A stretch of 64,000 nucleotides of DNA from JAGVSZ01 sp019137045 (GCA_046347635.1 JAXMFT010000015.1:8468-72467); one strand, 5' to 3'; numbered from the stretch's first letter, positions 52,523 through 63,180 are shown. Notes: generated from the sequence alone by a model not told the origin. A program made the numbers and translations.

Positions 52523-52887
52523 GGGGGCGACCTGGTCTCGACGGGGGTCGCGAAGCAGCGCAGGGCATGCCGAGGCCCAGCCACCTCGTAAATCCAACTG
52601 GAACGCTACAAACGCCAACGACGAGCGTTTCGCTCTCGCCGCCTAACACCGGCGAGACGCTGCACTAGCTTGCTGATGGGCTAGGCCCCGAGAGGGGTGC
52701 AGCGTCATTGACATCAGCCTCTCCGCCCGGTCTGGCCGCTTGGCCGGGCGGATCCGTCGAAGCGGCTGGCCGAGCGTCAGCCTGCCGGCCGGCGGGCGCG
52801 AGGCGAGATCCAAACGACCAGGCTAAGCATGTAGTCCTGACTGCGGAGGACTTTCGGACGCGGGTTCGATTCCCGCCGCCTCCACCA
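52523..52887 (+). ncRNA. ssrA: Transfer-messenger RNA (tmRNA)
   Basis: 365-base RNA for rescuing stalled ribosomes. The 5' end GGGGGCG pairs with CGCCTCC at the 3' end, which carries the encoded ACCA. The T-arm GGGTTCGATTCCC is present. The tag reading frame begins at the resume codon GCC at 52614 and ends at TAA 52644-52646, giving ANDERFALAA, a form typical of betaproteobacteria. Confidence 0.97.
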
Positions 52888-52891
52888 TCCT

Positions 52892-52926
52892 GCGCGCAGC
52901 CCCGGTCGGGCCTGCGCGCGCCTTTC
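52892..52926 (+). terminator. Terminator after ssrA
   Basis: An 8-bp stem, GCGCGCAG with CTGCGCGC, with nested pairing in the loop, then CCTTTC. It lies between ssrA and the convergent pxpA. Confidence 0.55.
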
Positions 52927-52950
52927 GCGCCGGCCCTGCAAGGGCGCCGG

Positions 52951-53706
52951 CTACGGCGCCCGCAGCGCGATGCCCCGCTCCTTGAACGCCGCCCGCAGCG
53001 CCTGCGCGAACCGGATCGCGCCCGGCTGGTCGCCGTGCAGGCACAGCGTCCCGGCCTCGACCGGGACCTCGACGCCGTCGAGCGACCGGAGCTTGCCCTG
53101 CTCCACCATCATCAGCACCTGGGCCACCGACGCCGCTTCGTCGGTGATCATCGCGCCGGGCTGGCCCCGCGGCGTCAGCGTCCCGTCGCCCTGATACGAG
53201 CGGTCCGCGAACACCTCCCCGACTGCGCGCACGCCATGGCGCTGCGCCGCTTCCATCATCAGGCTGCCGGACAGCGCGTAGAGCATCACGCCGCCGCCGA
53301 GGTCTTTCGTCGCCCGGGCGATCGCGTCGGCGAGCCCCTCGTCCTTCGCGGCCACGTTGTAGAGCATCCCGTGGATCTTCACGTGGTGGAGCGGTGCGCC
53401 GGCCGCGCGCGCGAACGCCTCCACCGCGCCGGCCTGGTACACGACGAGGTCGTAGCACTCCTGCGCGCTGATCTGCATCGCGCGCCGGCCGAACCCCTGG
53501 AGGTCGGGATACGAAGGATGCGCGCCGACCGCGACGCCGTGATCGACCGCGAGCCGGACCGTCGCCCGGATCGTCGACGGATCCCCGGCGTGGAAGCCGC
53601 ACGCGACGTTCGCCGACGTGATGAGCGGCATGATGGCGCGGTCGTCGCCCATCTTCCAGGCGCCGAAGCTCTCGCCCATGTCGCAGTTGAGGTCAAGCGT
53701 CCGCAT
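52951..53706 (-). CDS. pxpA: 5-oxoprolinase subunit A (LamB/YcsF)
   Basis: Part of the ATP-dependent 5-oxoprolinase PxpABC that opens 5-oxoproline to glutamate. The 251-aa protein starts RTLDLNCDMGESFGAW, the family signature, followed by ANVACGFHAGDPSTIR and VGAHPSYPDLQGFGRR. It overlaps pxpC by 14 bases. Third gene of the operon. Confidence 0.95.
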   Translation of the reverse strand: MRTLDLNCDMGESFGAWKMGDDRAIMPLITSANVACGFHAGDPSTIRATVRLAVDHGVAVGAHPSYPDLQGFGRRAMQISAQECYDLVVYQAGAVEAFARAAGAPLHHVKIHGMLYNVAAKDEGLADAIARATKDLGGGVMLYALSGSLMMEAAQRHGVRAVGEVFADRSYQGDGTLTPRGQPGAMITDEAASVAQVLMMVEQGKLRSLDGVEVPVEAGTLCLHGDQPGAIRFAQALRAAFKERGIALRAP

Positions 53707-54724
53707 CGCCGAACTCCCAGAGTATCCGCTCGATCAGCTCGGCTGCGCGCTGCGCCAGCGCCGCGCGCGCGGCGTCCGCCTCGTCGAGTTTCGTGGCCAC
53801 GAACCGCACCGCCCCGCCGGGCGGCACCTGCGCGATCAGCGGCGCGTCGGCGCCGATCAGCTCGGCGAGCTTAGGGTAGCCGCCCGTGGTCTGATGATCC
53901 ACCATGAGGACGATCGGCTGCCCGCCCGCCGGCACCTGCACCGTGCCGAGGCAGGTGGCCTGCGACACGATCTCGGTCGGGGTCACGAGCTCGAGTTTGG
54001 GCCCGAGCAGCCGGTAGCCCATGCGGTTCGAGTCGGGCGCCACCCGCCAGCGCTCGCCGTAGAACGCGGCGCGCGCCGCATCGGTGAACAGCGCCGCATG
54101 CACGCCCTCCACCGCGCGCCCGATCGCCGGCTCCGTCGTCGGCACCGTCAGGTTCGGCGCAAACCAGCCCACGCTCCGCGCGGCGCCGCCCGCCAGCACG
54201 ACCTCGCGCCGCTTGCGGATCGCGCGCGCGAAGCGGGCACGCCCGAGCCCATCCGCGGCGGCGGCGAGCGGCAGGGACGCGCCGGCAGCGACCAGGCGAC
54301 CGTCCAGCCCGCCGAAGTGGCCCGGCAGGTACGTGCTGCGGCTTCCCAGCACGGGCGCGACGTCGAAGCCGCCCGCGACCGCCAGGTAGGCGAACGCGCC
54401 CGCGGTCGCGCGCCCGATGCGTAGCCGGGCCCCCGCGCGGACGAGCGCCGGACGCGCGCCGGGAAACGCCGCCCCGTCGATCCACGCATCGAAGCGCGCG
54501 CCGGCGAGCGCCACGAGCGCGCCGCGCTCGAACAGGAGCTCGGGCCCGGAGACGGCGATCTCGAGCGTGGCCGCGTCCCCCCGGTTGCCGACCAGGGCGT
54601 TCGCGACGCGATGCGCCACCGGATCCATCGCCCCGCCCGGGACGATGGCGAGATGCTGCAGCCCGCGGCGCCCGAGATCCTGGAGCGTCGCCAGCGCGCC
54701 GGGCCGCAGCACCTTGACCGTCAT
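53693..54724 (-). CDS. pxpC: 5-oxoprolinase subunit C (biotin-dependent carboxyltransferase-like)
   Basis: A 343-aa subunit of 5-oxoprolinase, related to the urea amidolyase and KipA fold. Signs: VLRPGALATLQDLGRRGLQHLAIVPGGAMDP at the start (a longer conserved block, here only named), SRSTYLPGHFGGLDGR, SNRMGYRL and MVDHQTTGGYPKLAELI. It overlaps pxpB (ATGA) upstream and pxpA downstream. Confidence 0.93.
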   Translation of the reverse strand: MTVKVLRPGALATLQDLGRRGLQHLAIVPGGAMDPVAHRVANALVGNRGDAATLEIAVSGPELLFERGALVALAGARFDAWIDGAAFPGARPALVRAGARLRIGRATAGAFAYLAVAGGFDVAPVLGSRSTYLPGHFGGLDGRLVAAGASLPLAAAADGLGRARFARAIRKRREVVLAGGAARSVGWFAPNLTVPTTEPAIGRAVEGVHAALFTDAARAAFYGERWRVAPDSNRMGYRLLGPKLELVTPTEIVSQATCLGTVQVPAGGQPIVLMVDHQTTGGYPKLAELIGADAPLIAQVPPGGAVRFVATKLDEADAARAALAQRAAELIERILWEFGDADA

Positions 54725-55464
54725 CGCCCGCGCCCGGCCGCGATCCGCTCGAACGCCTCCGGCGAGATCGGCACGAACGCGACCCCGTCTCCCGCCGCGA
54801 GCAGGCTGGGCGGGTCGCGCGCGGGATCGAACAGCACGAGCGGCGTGCGGCCGATGACGTTCCAGCCCCCGGGGGTCGCGAACGGATAGATCGACGTCTG
54901 GGCGTTGGCGATCGCGACCGCACCGGGCGCCATGCGCGGGCGCGGCGTCGCGCGCCGCGGCACCTCGAGCCGCGCATCGAGGCCGCCGATGTAGGGGTGG
55001 CCGGGCGCGAAGCCGATCATCAGCACGCGGTGTGCGGCGCCGACGTGCGCGCGCACGACCTCGTCCTCCGGCAGGCCCGTCGCCGCGGCGACCTCGGCCA
55101 GATCGAGCGCATGGGGCGCCTGGTAGCAGACCGGGATCTCCACGACGCGCTCCGGCGCGGCGGGCGCAGCGCCGCCCGCGCGCTCGATCGCCTCCATGAG
55201 CAGGCGTGTGGCGCCGTTACGGCGTGCGGCCGCGTCCGCGGCGGTCGCCGCAGCGAAGTGCACCGTGACCGTCACGATCGCCGGCACCACGTCCACCACC
55301 CACTCGGGTGCGTGCCGCCGCACGTCGGCCGCGATCCGGTGCGCCGCGGCATTGGCGTCGAGGTCGAGCGCCCCGGCGAGCTCGGCCATCACCGCCCCGT
55401 CGCCCAGGGGCAGCACGCGCGGCGCGAAGGCCAGTTTGCCGCCGGAGCGCGGACGGGAGCTCAT
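54721..55464 (-). CDS. pxpB: 5-oxoprolinase subunit B (KipI-like)
   Basis: A 247-aa subunit of 5-oxoprolinase with the KipI/AHS1 fold: LPLGDGAVMAELAGALD near the start, then VVEIPVCYQAPHALDLAEVA, GFAPGHPYIGGLDARL and TSIYPFATPGGWNVIGRTP, all family hallmarks. First gene of the tightly coupled pxpBCA operon. Confidence 0.93.
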   Translation of the reverse strand: MSSRPRSGGKLAFAPRVLPLGDGAVMAELAGALDLDANAAAHRIAADVRRHAPEWVVDVVPAIVTVTVHFAAATAADAAARRNGATRLLMEAIERAGGAAPAAPERVVEIPVCYQAPHALDLAEVAAATGLPEDEVVRAHVGAAHRVLMIGFAPGHPYIGGLDARLEVPRRATPRPRMAPGAVAIANAQTSIYPFATPGGWNVIGRTPLVLFDPARDPPSLLAAGDGVAFVPISPEAFERIAAGRGR

Positions 55465-55565
55465 CGGTCCGATCTTGCCACGGTGGGCGTGTCGCGCGCG
55501 ACAACGCCGCGCGCCGGTCCTTGCTAATCTCGCCCCCGTAGCATCCGACGAGCCGCCCCCCCGCG

Positions 55566-58500
55566 ATGCCCATCTCCGCCCCCTCCGCCGTCGACCGGGC
55601 CCGCGCGTACGCGCGCACCCCGCGCGCGCGCAAGGTGCTGTGGTGGGCCCTCGGACTGCTTGCCGCCTATGCGCTGGTCGGATTCCTGGTCGTCCCGCTG
55701 ATCGCGAAGCCGCTGCTCGAGGACAAGCTCTCCGCGGCGGTGCACCGGAAGGTCACGATCGAGACCCTGCGCGTCAACCCGTTCGTTCCGTCGGTGACGG
55801 TGCGCGGGTTCGCCGTGCGCGAGCGCACCGGCGACGCGCCGTTCGCCACGTTCGACGAGCTCTACGTCAACGCGGCCTGGACGTCCGTCTTCCGGCTCGC
55901 GCCGGTGCTCGATGCGGTCACGCTCACCGGGCCGCACGTGCGCGTGGTGCGCAACCCCGACCAGACGTACAACTTCCAGGACCTCGTCGACGAGGCGCTG
56001 GCGCAGCCGACGAGCGAGGGACCGCCGCCGCGGTTCGCCGTGTTCAACATCCGGCTCCTCGACGGCCGCATCGACGTGGACGACCGCGCGATCGGCGCAA
56101 GGCACGAGATCGCGGACCTGCGCGTTGGCATCCCGTTCATCTCGAGCCTGCCGGCGGACGTGAAGATCACGGTCGTCCCCGAGATCGCGGCGCGGGTCAA
56201 CGGCGCCCCGCTCGGCGTGACGGGCGCGACCCACCCCTTCCTCGAGGGCCACCTCACCTCCCTCAATGTCGACCTGGACGAGTTCGACCTCACGCGCCTG
56301 GTCGGGTACCTGCCGTTCAAGCTGCGCGGCAAGGTCGAGTCCGCCCTGCTCGACACCCGCCTGGTGATCGCCTTCGAGCAGCACGACGGCAAGGCGCCCC
56401 GGATCAAGGTGAGCGGCACCTCCGCGCTGAAGCGCGTGAACGTGCTGGATCCCGAGGGTCGCCCGATGCTCGCGTGGCAGCGGCTCGGGATCGGGATCAA
56501 CGAGATCGACGCGCTCGCGCCGGCGGTCGATCTCAAGTCGCTCGAGCTCGAGGGTCTCGACGCGCACGTCCGGCGCGACGCGTCGGGCGCGATCAACCTC
56601 GAGCGGCTCGCGCAGGCCGCGGTCGCGGGCGAGGAGCGGCAGCGGGAAGCGCGCAGGGATCCCGGGCACGCCGCCGTGCCGATCAGGATCGGCCAGCTCG
56701 CGCTCTCGGGAAAGGCGCGCTTCCGCGACGAGACGACCGCTCCGGCATTCGAGGCCGCCCTCGACGAGCTCCGGGTGGAGGTCCGCGATTTCGACAACGC
56801 CAAGGGCAAGCGCTCCGAGTGGTCGCTCGCCGCGCGCACGGATGCGGGCGAGACCGTCAAGCTCGCGGCCGGCACGATTGCCGAGCCGCCGAGCGTCGAC
56901 GGCCGGATCGACGCCGCCGGCGTGAAGCTCAAGCGCTATCAGCCCTACCTCGCCCAGGTCGCGAGCGTCGAGCTCGACGACGGCGAGCTCGGGCTCGGCG
57001 TCGCGTTCAAGTGGGCGTCCGACATCGATTTCTCGCAGCACCAGATCACCGTGTCCGATGCCGGTCTCGAGCTCAAGTCCCTCCGCGCGCGGCTGAAGGG
57101 GGAGAAGGACGTGCTGCTCCGCGCCGCGTCGGTTGAGGTCAAGGGCGCCGGCGCGGATCTCCAGGCGCGGACCGCGAATCTCGGGACGGTCGCCGTGCGC
57201 GAGGCCGCGGCGACCCTGCGCCGCGAGAAGGACGGGACGCTCAACTTCGAGCGCATCGCGCACGCCGGCTCACCCCGCGCGGAGCCTAAGGCGCAGGCCG
57301 CGCCGGCCACGACCCCGGCGGGCCAACCCTGGCGCATCGACCTGGACGCGCTCAGCCTGGAGCGCGGCGCGGTCGCGCTCGAAGACCTCGCCCTCGCCGA
57401 GCCGCTCAAGCTCAGCGTCGCGCCGATCCGGCTCAAGGCGGAGAAGCTCTCCACCGCCAAGGGCCAGCGCGGCCGGATCGACCTGCACGCGACGATCGAC
57501 AGGACGGGAACGCTCGCCGCGAGCGGCCCGATCTCCCTCGATCCGCCCGCCGGCAACCTGCGCGTCGATGCGCGCGCGATCAACTTCGCGCCGGCACAGC
57601 GCTACGTCGACGAGCAGGTGAACGTGACGATCACCTCCGGCGCGGCCTCCGCGAAGGGCGTCGCAGCGTTCGAGATGCCGCCGGGGGGCGCGCTCAGGGC
57701 CTCGTACAAGGGCGACGCCGCCGTCACCGATTTCGCGTCGGTGGACAAGCTGACCACGCAGGACCTCCTGAAATGGAAGTCGCTGACGCTCGGCGGCGTC
57801 GACTTCAACCTCGCGCCGCTCAAGGTGTCGGTGGACGAGGTGACGCTCGCCGAGTTCTATGCGCGGATCATTCTTTCGGCGCAAGGGCGGCTCAACCTGC
57901 AGGACGTCGCGCGTTCGCCGGACGCGCCACCGACCGCGGCGCCGCCCGCCGGGGCGCCCGCGCCGGCCGCGTCGGCCGGCGAGAAATCGCCCGCGGCGCC
58001 CGCGACGGCCGCGGAGCAAGCGCCCGCCCCCGCGACCGCGCTCCCGTCGAACATCCGCGTGGGCAGGATCACGCTCCAGGGCGGCAACGTGAGCTTCAGC
58101 GACTTCTTCATCAAGCCGAACTATTCCGCGAACCTGACCGGCGTCGGCGGGGCGGTGACCGAGATCACGGCGGCGAAGCCCGGCGACGTCGAGCTGCACG
58201 CGAAGATCGACGACGCCGCGCCGGTCGAGATCCGCGGCCGGGTCAATCCGCTCGCCGCGGACCTGTTCCTCGACCTCAAGGCGAGCGCGCGGGACATCGA
58301 GCTGCCACCGATGTCGCCCTACTCGATCAAGTACGCCGGGTACGGCATCGAGCGCGGCAAGCTCTCGGTGAAGGTGGAGTACCACATCGAGAACCGGAAG
58401 CTCGCGGCGAAGAACAACATCTACCTCGACCAGCTCACCTTCGGCGACAAGGTCGAGAGTCCCACCGCCACCAAGCTGCCGGTGACGCTCGCGGTGGCGC

Positions 58501-59234
58501 TGCTCAAGGACCGCAACGGCGTGATCGACGTCAACCTGCCGATCTCCGGCTCCCTCGACGACCCGCAGTTCAGCGTCATCGGCATCGTCTTCCAGGTGAT
58601 CGGCAACCTCATCGTCAAGGCGGTCACCGCGCCGTTCGCGCTGCTCGGGGCGGCGTTCGGCGGGGGCGAGGAGCTCGCCTACCTCGAGTTCGCGCCCGGC
58701 TCGGCCGCGCTCGACGACAAGGACGCCGGCAAGCTGAAGAGCATCGCCAAGGCGCTCACCGAGCGGCCGGGGCTCAAGCTCGACGTCTCCGGCCGCGTCG
58801 ACCCGGAAGCCGACCGCGCGGGCCTCAAGCGCGCGTCGATCGAGCGCAAGGTGAAGGCGCAGAAGTTCGACGACCTGCGGCGCGCGGGGAAGGCGCCCGC
58901 CTCCGTCGACGCGGTGACCGTCGACCCCGCCGAGTACGAGAAGTACCTGCGCCGCGCCTACGGCGACGAGAAGTTCCCCAAGCCGCGCAACGCGCTCGGC
59001 TTCGCGCGCGACCTCCCGGTGCCCGAGATGGAGAAGCTGATGCTCGCGCACGCGTCGGTCACCGACGAGGACCTGCGCGCGCTCGCCAACGCCCGCGCGC
59101 AGGTGGCCAAGGACTGGATCGTCGGCGCGGGCAAGGTCCCGGCCGAGCGCGTGTTTCTCGTCGCGCCGAAGCTCACCGCCGAGGGCATCAAGGACAAGGG
59201 CAAGCCGACGCGCGTGGATTTCGCGGTCAAGTGA
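55566..59234 (+). CDS. Giant DUF748 (AsmA-like) envelope protein
   Basis: A 1222-aa envelope protein. One N-terminal membrane helix (about 25-47) is followed by a long periplasmic part of repeated AsmA-like beta-strand units (family DUF748), for example VTVRGFAVRERTG, KVSGTSALKRVNV and DARAINFAPAQRYV. A Pro/Ala linker lies at about 790-825. The C-terminal 180 residues include an OmpA-like stretch (EFAPGSAALDDKDAGKLKSIAKAL) in which long insertions replace the usual binding motif. AsmA-like bridge proteins (TamB, YhdP) carry phospholipids between membranes; a similar role is possible. The gene stands alone. Confidence 0.85.
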   Translation: MPISAPSAVDRARAYARTPRARKVLWWALGLLAAYALVGFLVVPLIAKPLLEDKLSAAVHRKVTIETLRVNPFVPSVTVRGFAVRERTGDAPFATFDELYVNAAWTSVFRLAPVLDAVTLTGPHVRVVRNPDQTYNFQDLVDEALAQPTSEGPPPRFAVFNIRLLDGRIDVDDRAIGARHEIADLRVGIPFISSLPADVKITVVPEIAARVNGAPLGVTGATHPFLEGHLTSLNVDLDEFDLTRLVGYLPFKLRGKVESALLDTRLVIAFEQHDGKAPRIKVSGTSALKRVNVLDPEGRPMLAWQRLGIGINEIDALAPAVDLKSLELEGLDAHVRRDASGAINLERLAQAAVAGEERQREARRDPGHAAVPIRIGQLALSGKARFRDETTAPAFEAALDELRVEVRDFDNAKGKRSEWSLAARTDAGETVKLAAGTIAEPPSVDGRIDAAGVKLKRYQPYLAQVASVELDDGELGLGVAFKWASDIDFSQHQITVSDAGLELKSLRARLKGEKDVLLRAASVEVKGAGADLQARTANLGTVAVREAAATLRREKDGTLNFERIAHAGSPRAEPKAQAAPATTPAGQPWRIDLDALSLERGAVALEDLALAEPLKLSVAPIRLKAEKLSTAKGQRGRIDLHATIDRTGTLAASGPISLDPPAGNLRVDARAINFAPAQRYVDEQVNVTITSGAASAKGVAAFEMPPGGALRASYKGDAAVTDFASVDKLTTQDLLKWKSLTLGGVDFNLAPLKVSVDEVTLAEFYARIILSAQGRLNLQDVARSPDAPPTAAPPAGAPAPAASAGEKSPAAPATAAEQAPAPATALPSNIRVGRITLQGGNVSFSDFFIKPNYSANLTGVGGAVTEITAAKPGDVELHAKIDDAAPVEIRGRVNPLAADLFLDLKASARDIELPPMSPYSIKYAGYGIERGKLSVKVEYHIENRKLAAKNNIYLDQLTFGDKVESPTATKLPVTLAVALLKDRNGVIDVNLPISGSLDDPQFSVIGIVFQVIGNLIVKAVTAPFALLGAAFGGGEELAYLEFAPGSAALDDKDAGKLKSIAKALTERPGLKLDVSGRVDPEADRAGLKRASIERKVKAQKFDDLRRAGKAPASVDAVTVDPAEYEKYLRRAYGDEKFPKPRNALGFARDLPVPEMEKLMLAHASVTDEDLRALANARAQVAKDWIVGAGKVPAERVFLVAPKLTAEGIKDKGKPTRVDFAVK

Positions 59235-59270
59235 GCCCCGGCGCGGACGCGCCGCGCGCGCAGTTCCCGG

Positions 59271-59705
59271 TCAAGCCCCCATCGCGACCAGGACGCTGCA
59301 GGGGGCGTAGTCGAGCAGCGTGGCGCCGACCGAGCCGCGCCACCAGCGCGCGGCGAACGAATGCTTCTGCTTGTGCCCGACCACGATCAGGTCGCACTTG
59401 AGCTCGGTGGCGACGCGGCAGATCTCCTCGACCGGCTCGCCGACCGCGAGATGGCCGGCGACGGAGTACCCGCGCTCCTTGAGGGCGGCGAGGCCCTCGC
59501 TCAGCACGTCCTGCATGCGCTTCTTCTCCTCCTCGATCAGCTCCTCGGGCAGGAACCCCTCGGTGAGGAACATGCTGGAGGGCATGCTCGCGACCGCGAG
59601 CAGGTGCGTCTCGGCGCGCTCGAACGCGGCGATCTCGGTGCAGGCGAGCAGCGCCGTCTTGCCCTCGCGCGTACCGTTGTACGCCATGAGGATGCGCTTG
59701 TACAT
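59271..59705 (-). CDS. Universal stress protein (UspA family)
   Basis: A 144-aa UspA-fold protein: MYKRILMAYNGTREGKTALL, a charged middle (EEEKKRMQDVLSEGL) and the ATP-binding signature IVVGHKQKHSFAARWWRGSVGATLLDY, close to G-2x-G-9x-G-S. ATG 59705 is preferred because it begins at the conserved fold; an open frame 48 codons longer upstream has no conserved sequence. Divergent from gcdH; the gap 59706-59956 holds a TAGAAT element (59873-59878) that may be the gcdH -10. Confidence 0.85.
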   Translation of the reverse strand: MYKRILMAYNGTREGKTALLACTEIAAFERAETHLLAVASMPSSMFLTEGFLPEELIEEEKKRMQDVLSEGLAALKERGYSVAGHLAVGEPVEEICRVATELKCDLIVVGHKQKHSFAARWWRGSVGATLLDYAPCSVLVAMGA

Positions 59706-59956
59706 CGGTCGTCCTCCTATGGACTGGCCCGCGCGCGCCGATCCTGGACGCGGCGCGCGTACCGCGCGCCGCGCCGGGCCGTGGGGCAGCCTCTCGCTCG
59801 CCGGCGCGCGTAGCACGCGCAGATTGCCGAAAAGCTTAAGGTGCGTCAATCGCCCGCCCCCGGCGCCCCCGCTAGAATCGCCTGCGCGCCGAGGCGAGCG
59901 TCGCAGCGCGCATGGACTATCATTGCAGGCGCTCGCGAACCGTACGGAGAGCCCGC

Positions 59957-61159
<1,203 letters not shown>

Positions 61160-61160
61160 G

Positions 61161-61763
61161 GTGCCGGCGCGCGCGGCCCGGGCGCCCGACGGCCGCACGC
61201 GCTGCGCGTGGTGCCTCGGCAGCGAGGCCTACGTCGCCTACCACGACGAGGAGTGGGGGGTGCCGGTCCACGACGACCGCACGCTCTTCGAGCTCCTGAT
61301 CCTGGAAGGGGCGCAGGCGGGCCTGTCCTGGTCGACGATCCTGCACAAGCGCGCGCACTATCGCAGGGCGTTCGACGGCTTCGACATCGAGCGCGTCGCC
61401 CGCTACGGCGCGCGCGAACGGGCTGCCCTTCTCGTCGACGCGGGTATTGTCCGCAACCGCCTGAAGATCGAGGCCGCGGTGGCGAATGCGCGCGCCGCGC
61501 TCGCCATGCGCGAGCGCTACGGCAGCCTGGACGCGTGCCTGTGGCGTTTCGTGGACGGGCGGCCGGTCCGCAACCGCTGGCGGCGCGCCAGCCAGGTGCC
61601 CGCGCGCACCCCGGTCTCCGATTCCATGTCAAAAGACCTCGCGGCGGCGGGATTCCGCTTCGTCGGCTCCACAATTTGCTACGCTTTCATGCAGGCGGTG
61701 GGGATGGCGAACGATCACCTGGTGAGCTGCTTTCGCCACGCCGCCGTCGCGTCGCTAGAATAG
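61161..61763 (+). CDS. tag: DNA-3-methyladenine glycosylase I
   Basis: Base-excision repair enzyme of 200 aa that removes 3-methyladenine. Motifs: RCAWCLGSEAYVAYHDEEWGVP (its first conserved block), LFELLILEGAQAGLSW, the KIEAAVANARA helix, and CYAFMQAVGMANDHLVSCFRH with the last zinc ligands. It starts with GTG one base after the gcdH stop, so it is coupled to it. Confidence 0.93.
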   Translation: MPARAARAPDGRTRCAWCLGSEAYVAYHDEEWGVPVHDDRTLFELLILEGAQAGLSWSTILHKRAHYRRAFDGFDIERVARYGARERAALLVDAGIVRNRLKIEAAVANARAALAMRERYGSLDACLWRFVDGRPVRNRWRRASQVPARTPVSDSMSKDLAAAGFRFVGSTICYAFMQAVGMANDHLVSCFRHAAVASLE

Positions 61764-61795
61764 GCGCGTGGCCCGCCTCGACCAAGGATGAACCG

Positions 61796-62416
61796 ATGAC
61801 CCGCTGGTCTCGCCTGCTCGCCGCCGCGCTCCTCGCGCTCGTCGCCCCGCTGGCGGGCGCGCAGGGCCAGCCCCCCTCCACCGAGGGCGCCGTGTTCCTG
61901 GTCGCAGCGCCGGCGTTCCGCGACCCGGAGTACCGCCACACGGTCCTGATCGCCGCGCCCACGGCGAGCGGCGGCCACGTCGGCGTCATCATCAACCGCC
62001 CCACGCGCCGCTCGCTCGCGAGCCTCTTCCCCGAGCACGAGCCGTCGAAGAAGGTCGTCGAGCCGGTGTTCTTCGGCGGGCCGTTCTCCACCACTGCCCT
62101 GGTCGCGGTGGTGCGCAGCGACGCGAGCCCCGGCCAGGGCTCGCTGATGATGATGTCGAACCTCTACCTCGCGATCAACGTCAACACCATCGACCGGATC
62201 ATCGAGGAGCGGCCGAACGACGCCCGCTACTACGTGGGCTACGTCGGCTGGCGGCCGGGCGAGCTGCGCCGCGAGATCGATCGCGGGCTGTGGCACGTCA
62301 TGAACCCCGACGTGGGCACGATCTTCCGCAAGGACACCGACTCGATCTGGGAAGAGCTGGTCCGGATGTCGCGCCAGATCAGCGCGTCGGCGGAGCCCCG
62401 CCACGCCGTCCACTGA
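61796..62416 (+). CDS. YqgE/AlgH-like protein with signal peptide (copy 1)
   Basis: A 206-aa protein of the YqgE/AlgH (DUF179) family. An N-terminal signal peptide (about 1-23: MTRWSRLLAAALLALVAPLAG ending AQG) is followed by the family fold: FLVAAPAFRDPEYRHTVLI, VGVIINRPTRRSLASLF, VFFGGPFSTTALVAVV and YVGYVGWRPGELRREID. Cytosolic YqgE proteins normally have no signal peptide. A paralogue follows directly. The function of the family is not established. A TAGAAT element lies 35 bases upstream. Confidence 0.85.
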   Translation: MTRWSRLLAAALLALVAPLAGAQGQPPSTEGAVFLVAAPAFRDPEYRHTVLIAAPTASGGHVGVIINRPTRRSLASLFPEHEPSKKVVEPVFFGGPFSTTALVAVVRSDASPGQGSLMMMSNLYLAINVNTIDRIIEERPNDARYYVGYVGWRPGELRREIDRGLWHVMNPDVGTIFRKDTDSIWEELVRMSRQISASAEPRHAVH

Positions 62417-62438
62417 GGCAGCGGCCGCACCGGCCCGG

Positions 62439-63044
62439 ATCGCCCGCGCGGCGCGGCGCGTACTCCTCGGCGCCGTTCTCGCGCTCGCGGGGCCGCTCGC
62501 GGCGGCGCAGCCGGCCGACCGGGGCTTCTTCCTGGTCGCGAAGCCGGGGCTCCCCGACCCCAACTTCCAGCGCACGGTGGTGCTGGTCGCGAACGCGCCG
62601 GACGGCGCGACGCTCGGCGTCATCGTCAACCGGCCGAGCGAGCAGTCGCTCGCCGCGATCCTGCCCGGAAACCCGGCGCTCGCGCGCTTCACCGAGCCGC
62701 TCTACTTCGGCGGCCCGGTCGAGCGCGCGGGGCTGTTCGCGGTGTTCCGCGCGCGGGAGACGCCCGGCCAGACCTTCCCGGTCGGGAACGACGTCCACCT
62801 CGCCCTGCATCCGCCGACCGTCGAGCAGCTCCTGCTGAAGCCGCCCGAGCAGGTGCGGTTCTACAACGGCTACGCGGGATGGGCGCCCGGCCAGCTCGCA
62901 CGCGAGCTCGAGCGCGGCGACTGGTGGGTGTTCGACGCCGACCCCGACACCCTCTTCCGCAAGGACACCTCGACGCTCTGGGAGGAGTTCGCGCGCCGCG
63001 CCCGGTCGATCACGGCGCGCGCGCTCCCGGCGACGAGACGGTAG
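62439..63044 (+). CDS. YqgE/AlgH-like protein with signal peptide (copy 2), start codon unclear
   Basis: Second YqgE-like protein, paralogue of the one just upstream. The fold is complete: GFFLVAKPGLPDPNFQRTVV, LGVIVNRPSEQSLAAIL, LYFGGPVERAGLF and YNGYAGWAPGQLARELERG. A hydrophobic Ala/Leu stretch before the fold looks like a signal peptide ending AAAQP. No ATG, GTG or TTG exists in frame between the stop at 62301-62303 and GTG 62577, which is inside the conserved fold. The end at 62439 is therefore a guess (an ATC codon); the start may be a rare codon, a lost one, or hidden by a base error. Confidence 0.7.
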   Translation: MARAARRVLLGAVLALAGPLAAAQPADRGFFLVAKPGLPDPNFQRTVVLVANAPDGATLGVIVNRPSEQSLAAILPGNPALARFTEPLYFGGPVERAGLFAVFRARETPGQTFPVGNDVHLALHPPTVEQLLLKPPEQVRFYNGYAGWAPGQLARELERGDWWVFDADPDTLFRKDTSTLWEEFARRARSITARALPATRR

Positions 63045-63180
63045 CGCCGACGCGCCCCGAGCGACGCGCCATCGGCCCGCCGGGATCGCCTGCCTCGACC
63101 GCAACGGGCGATCCGGGGTCGCGGCGGGCGGCGGGGCCGCCGTCGCTCACGGCGCCTCGCCGCGCGCTCGGCCCCGACCC

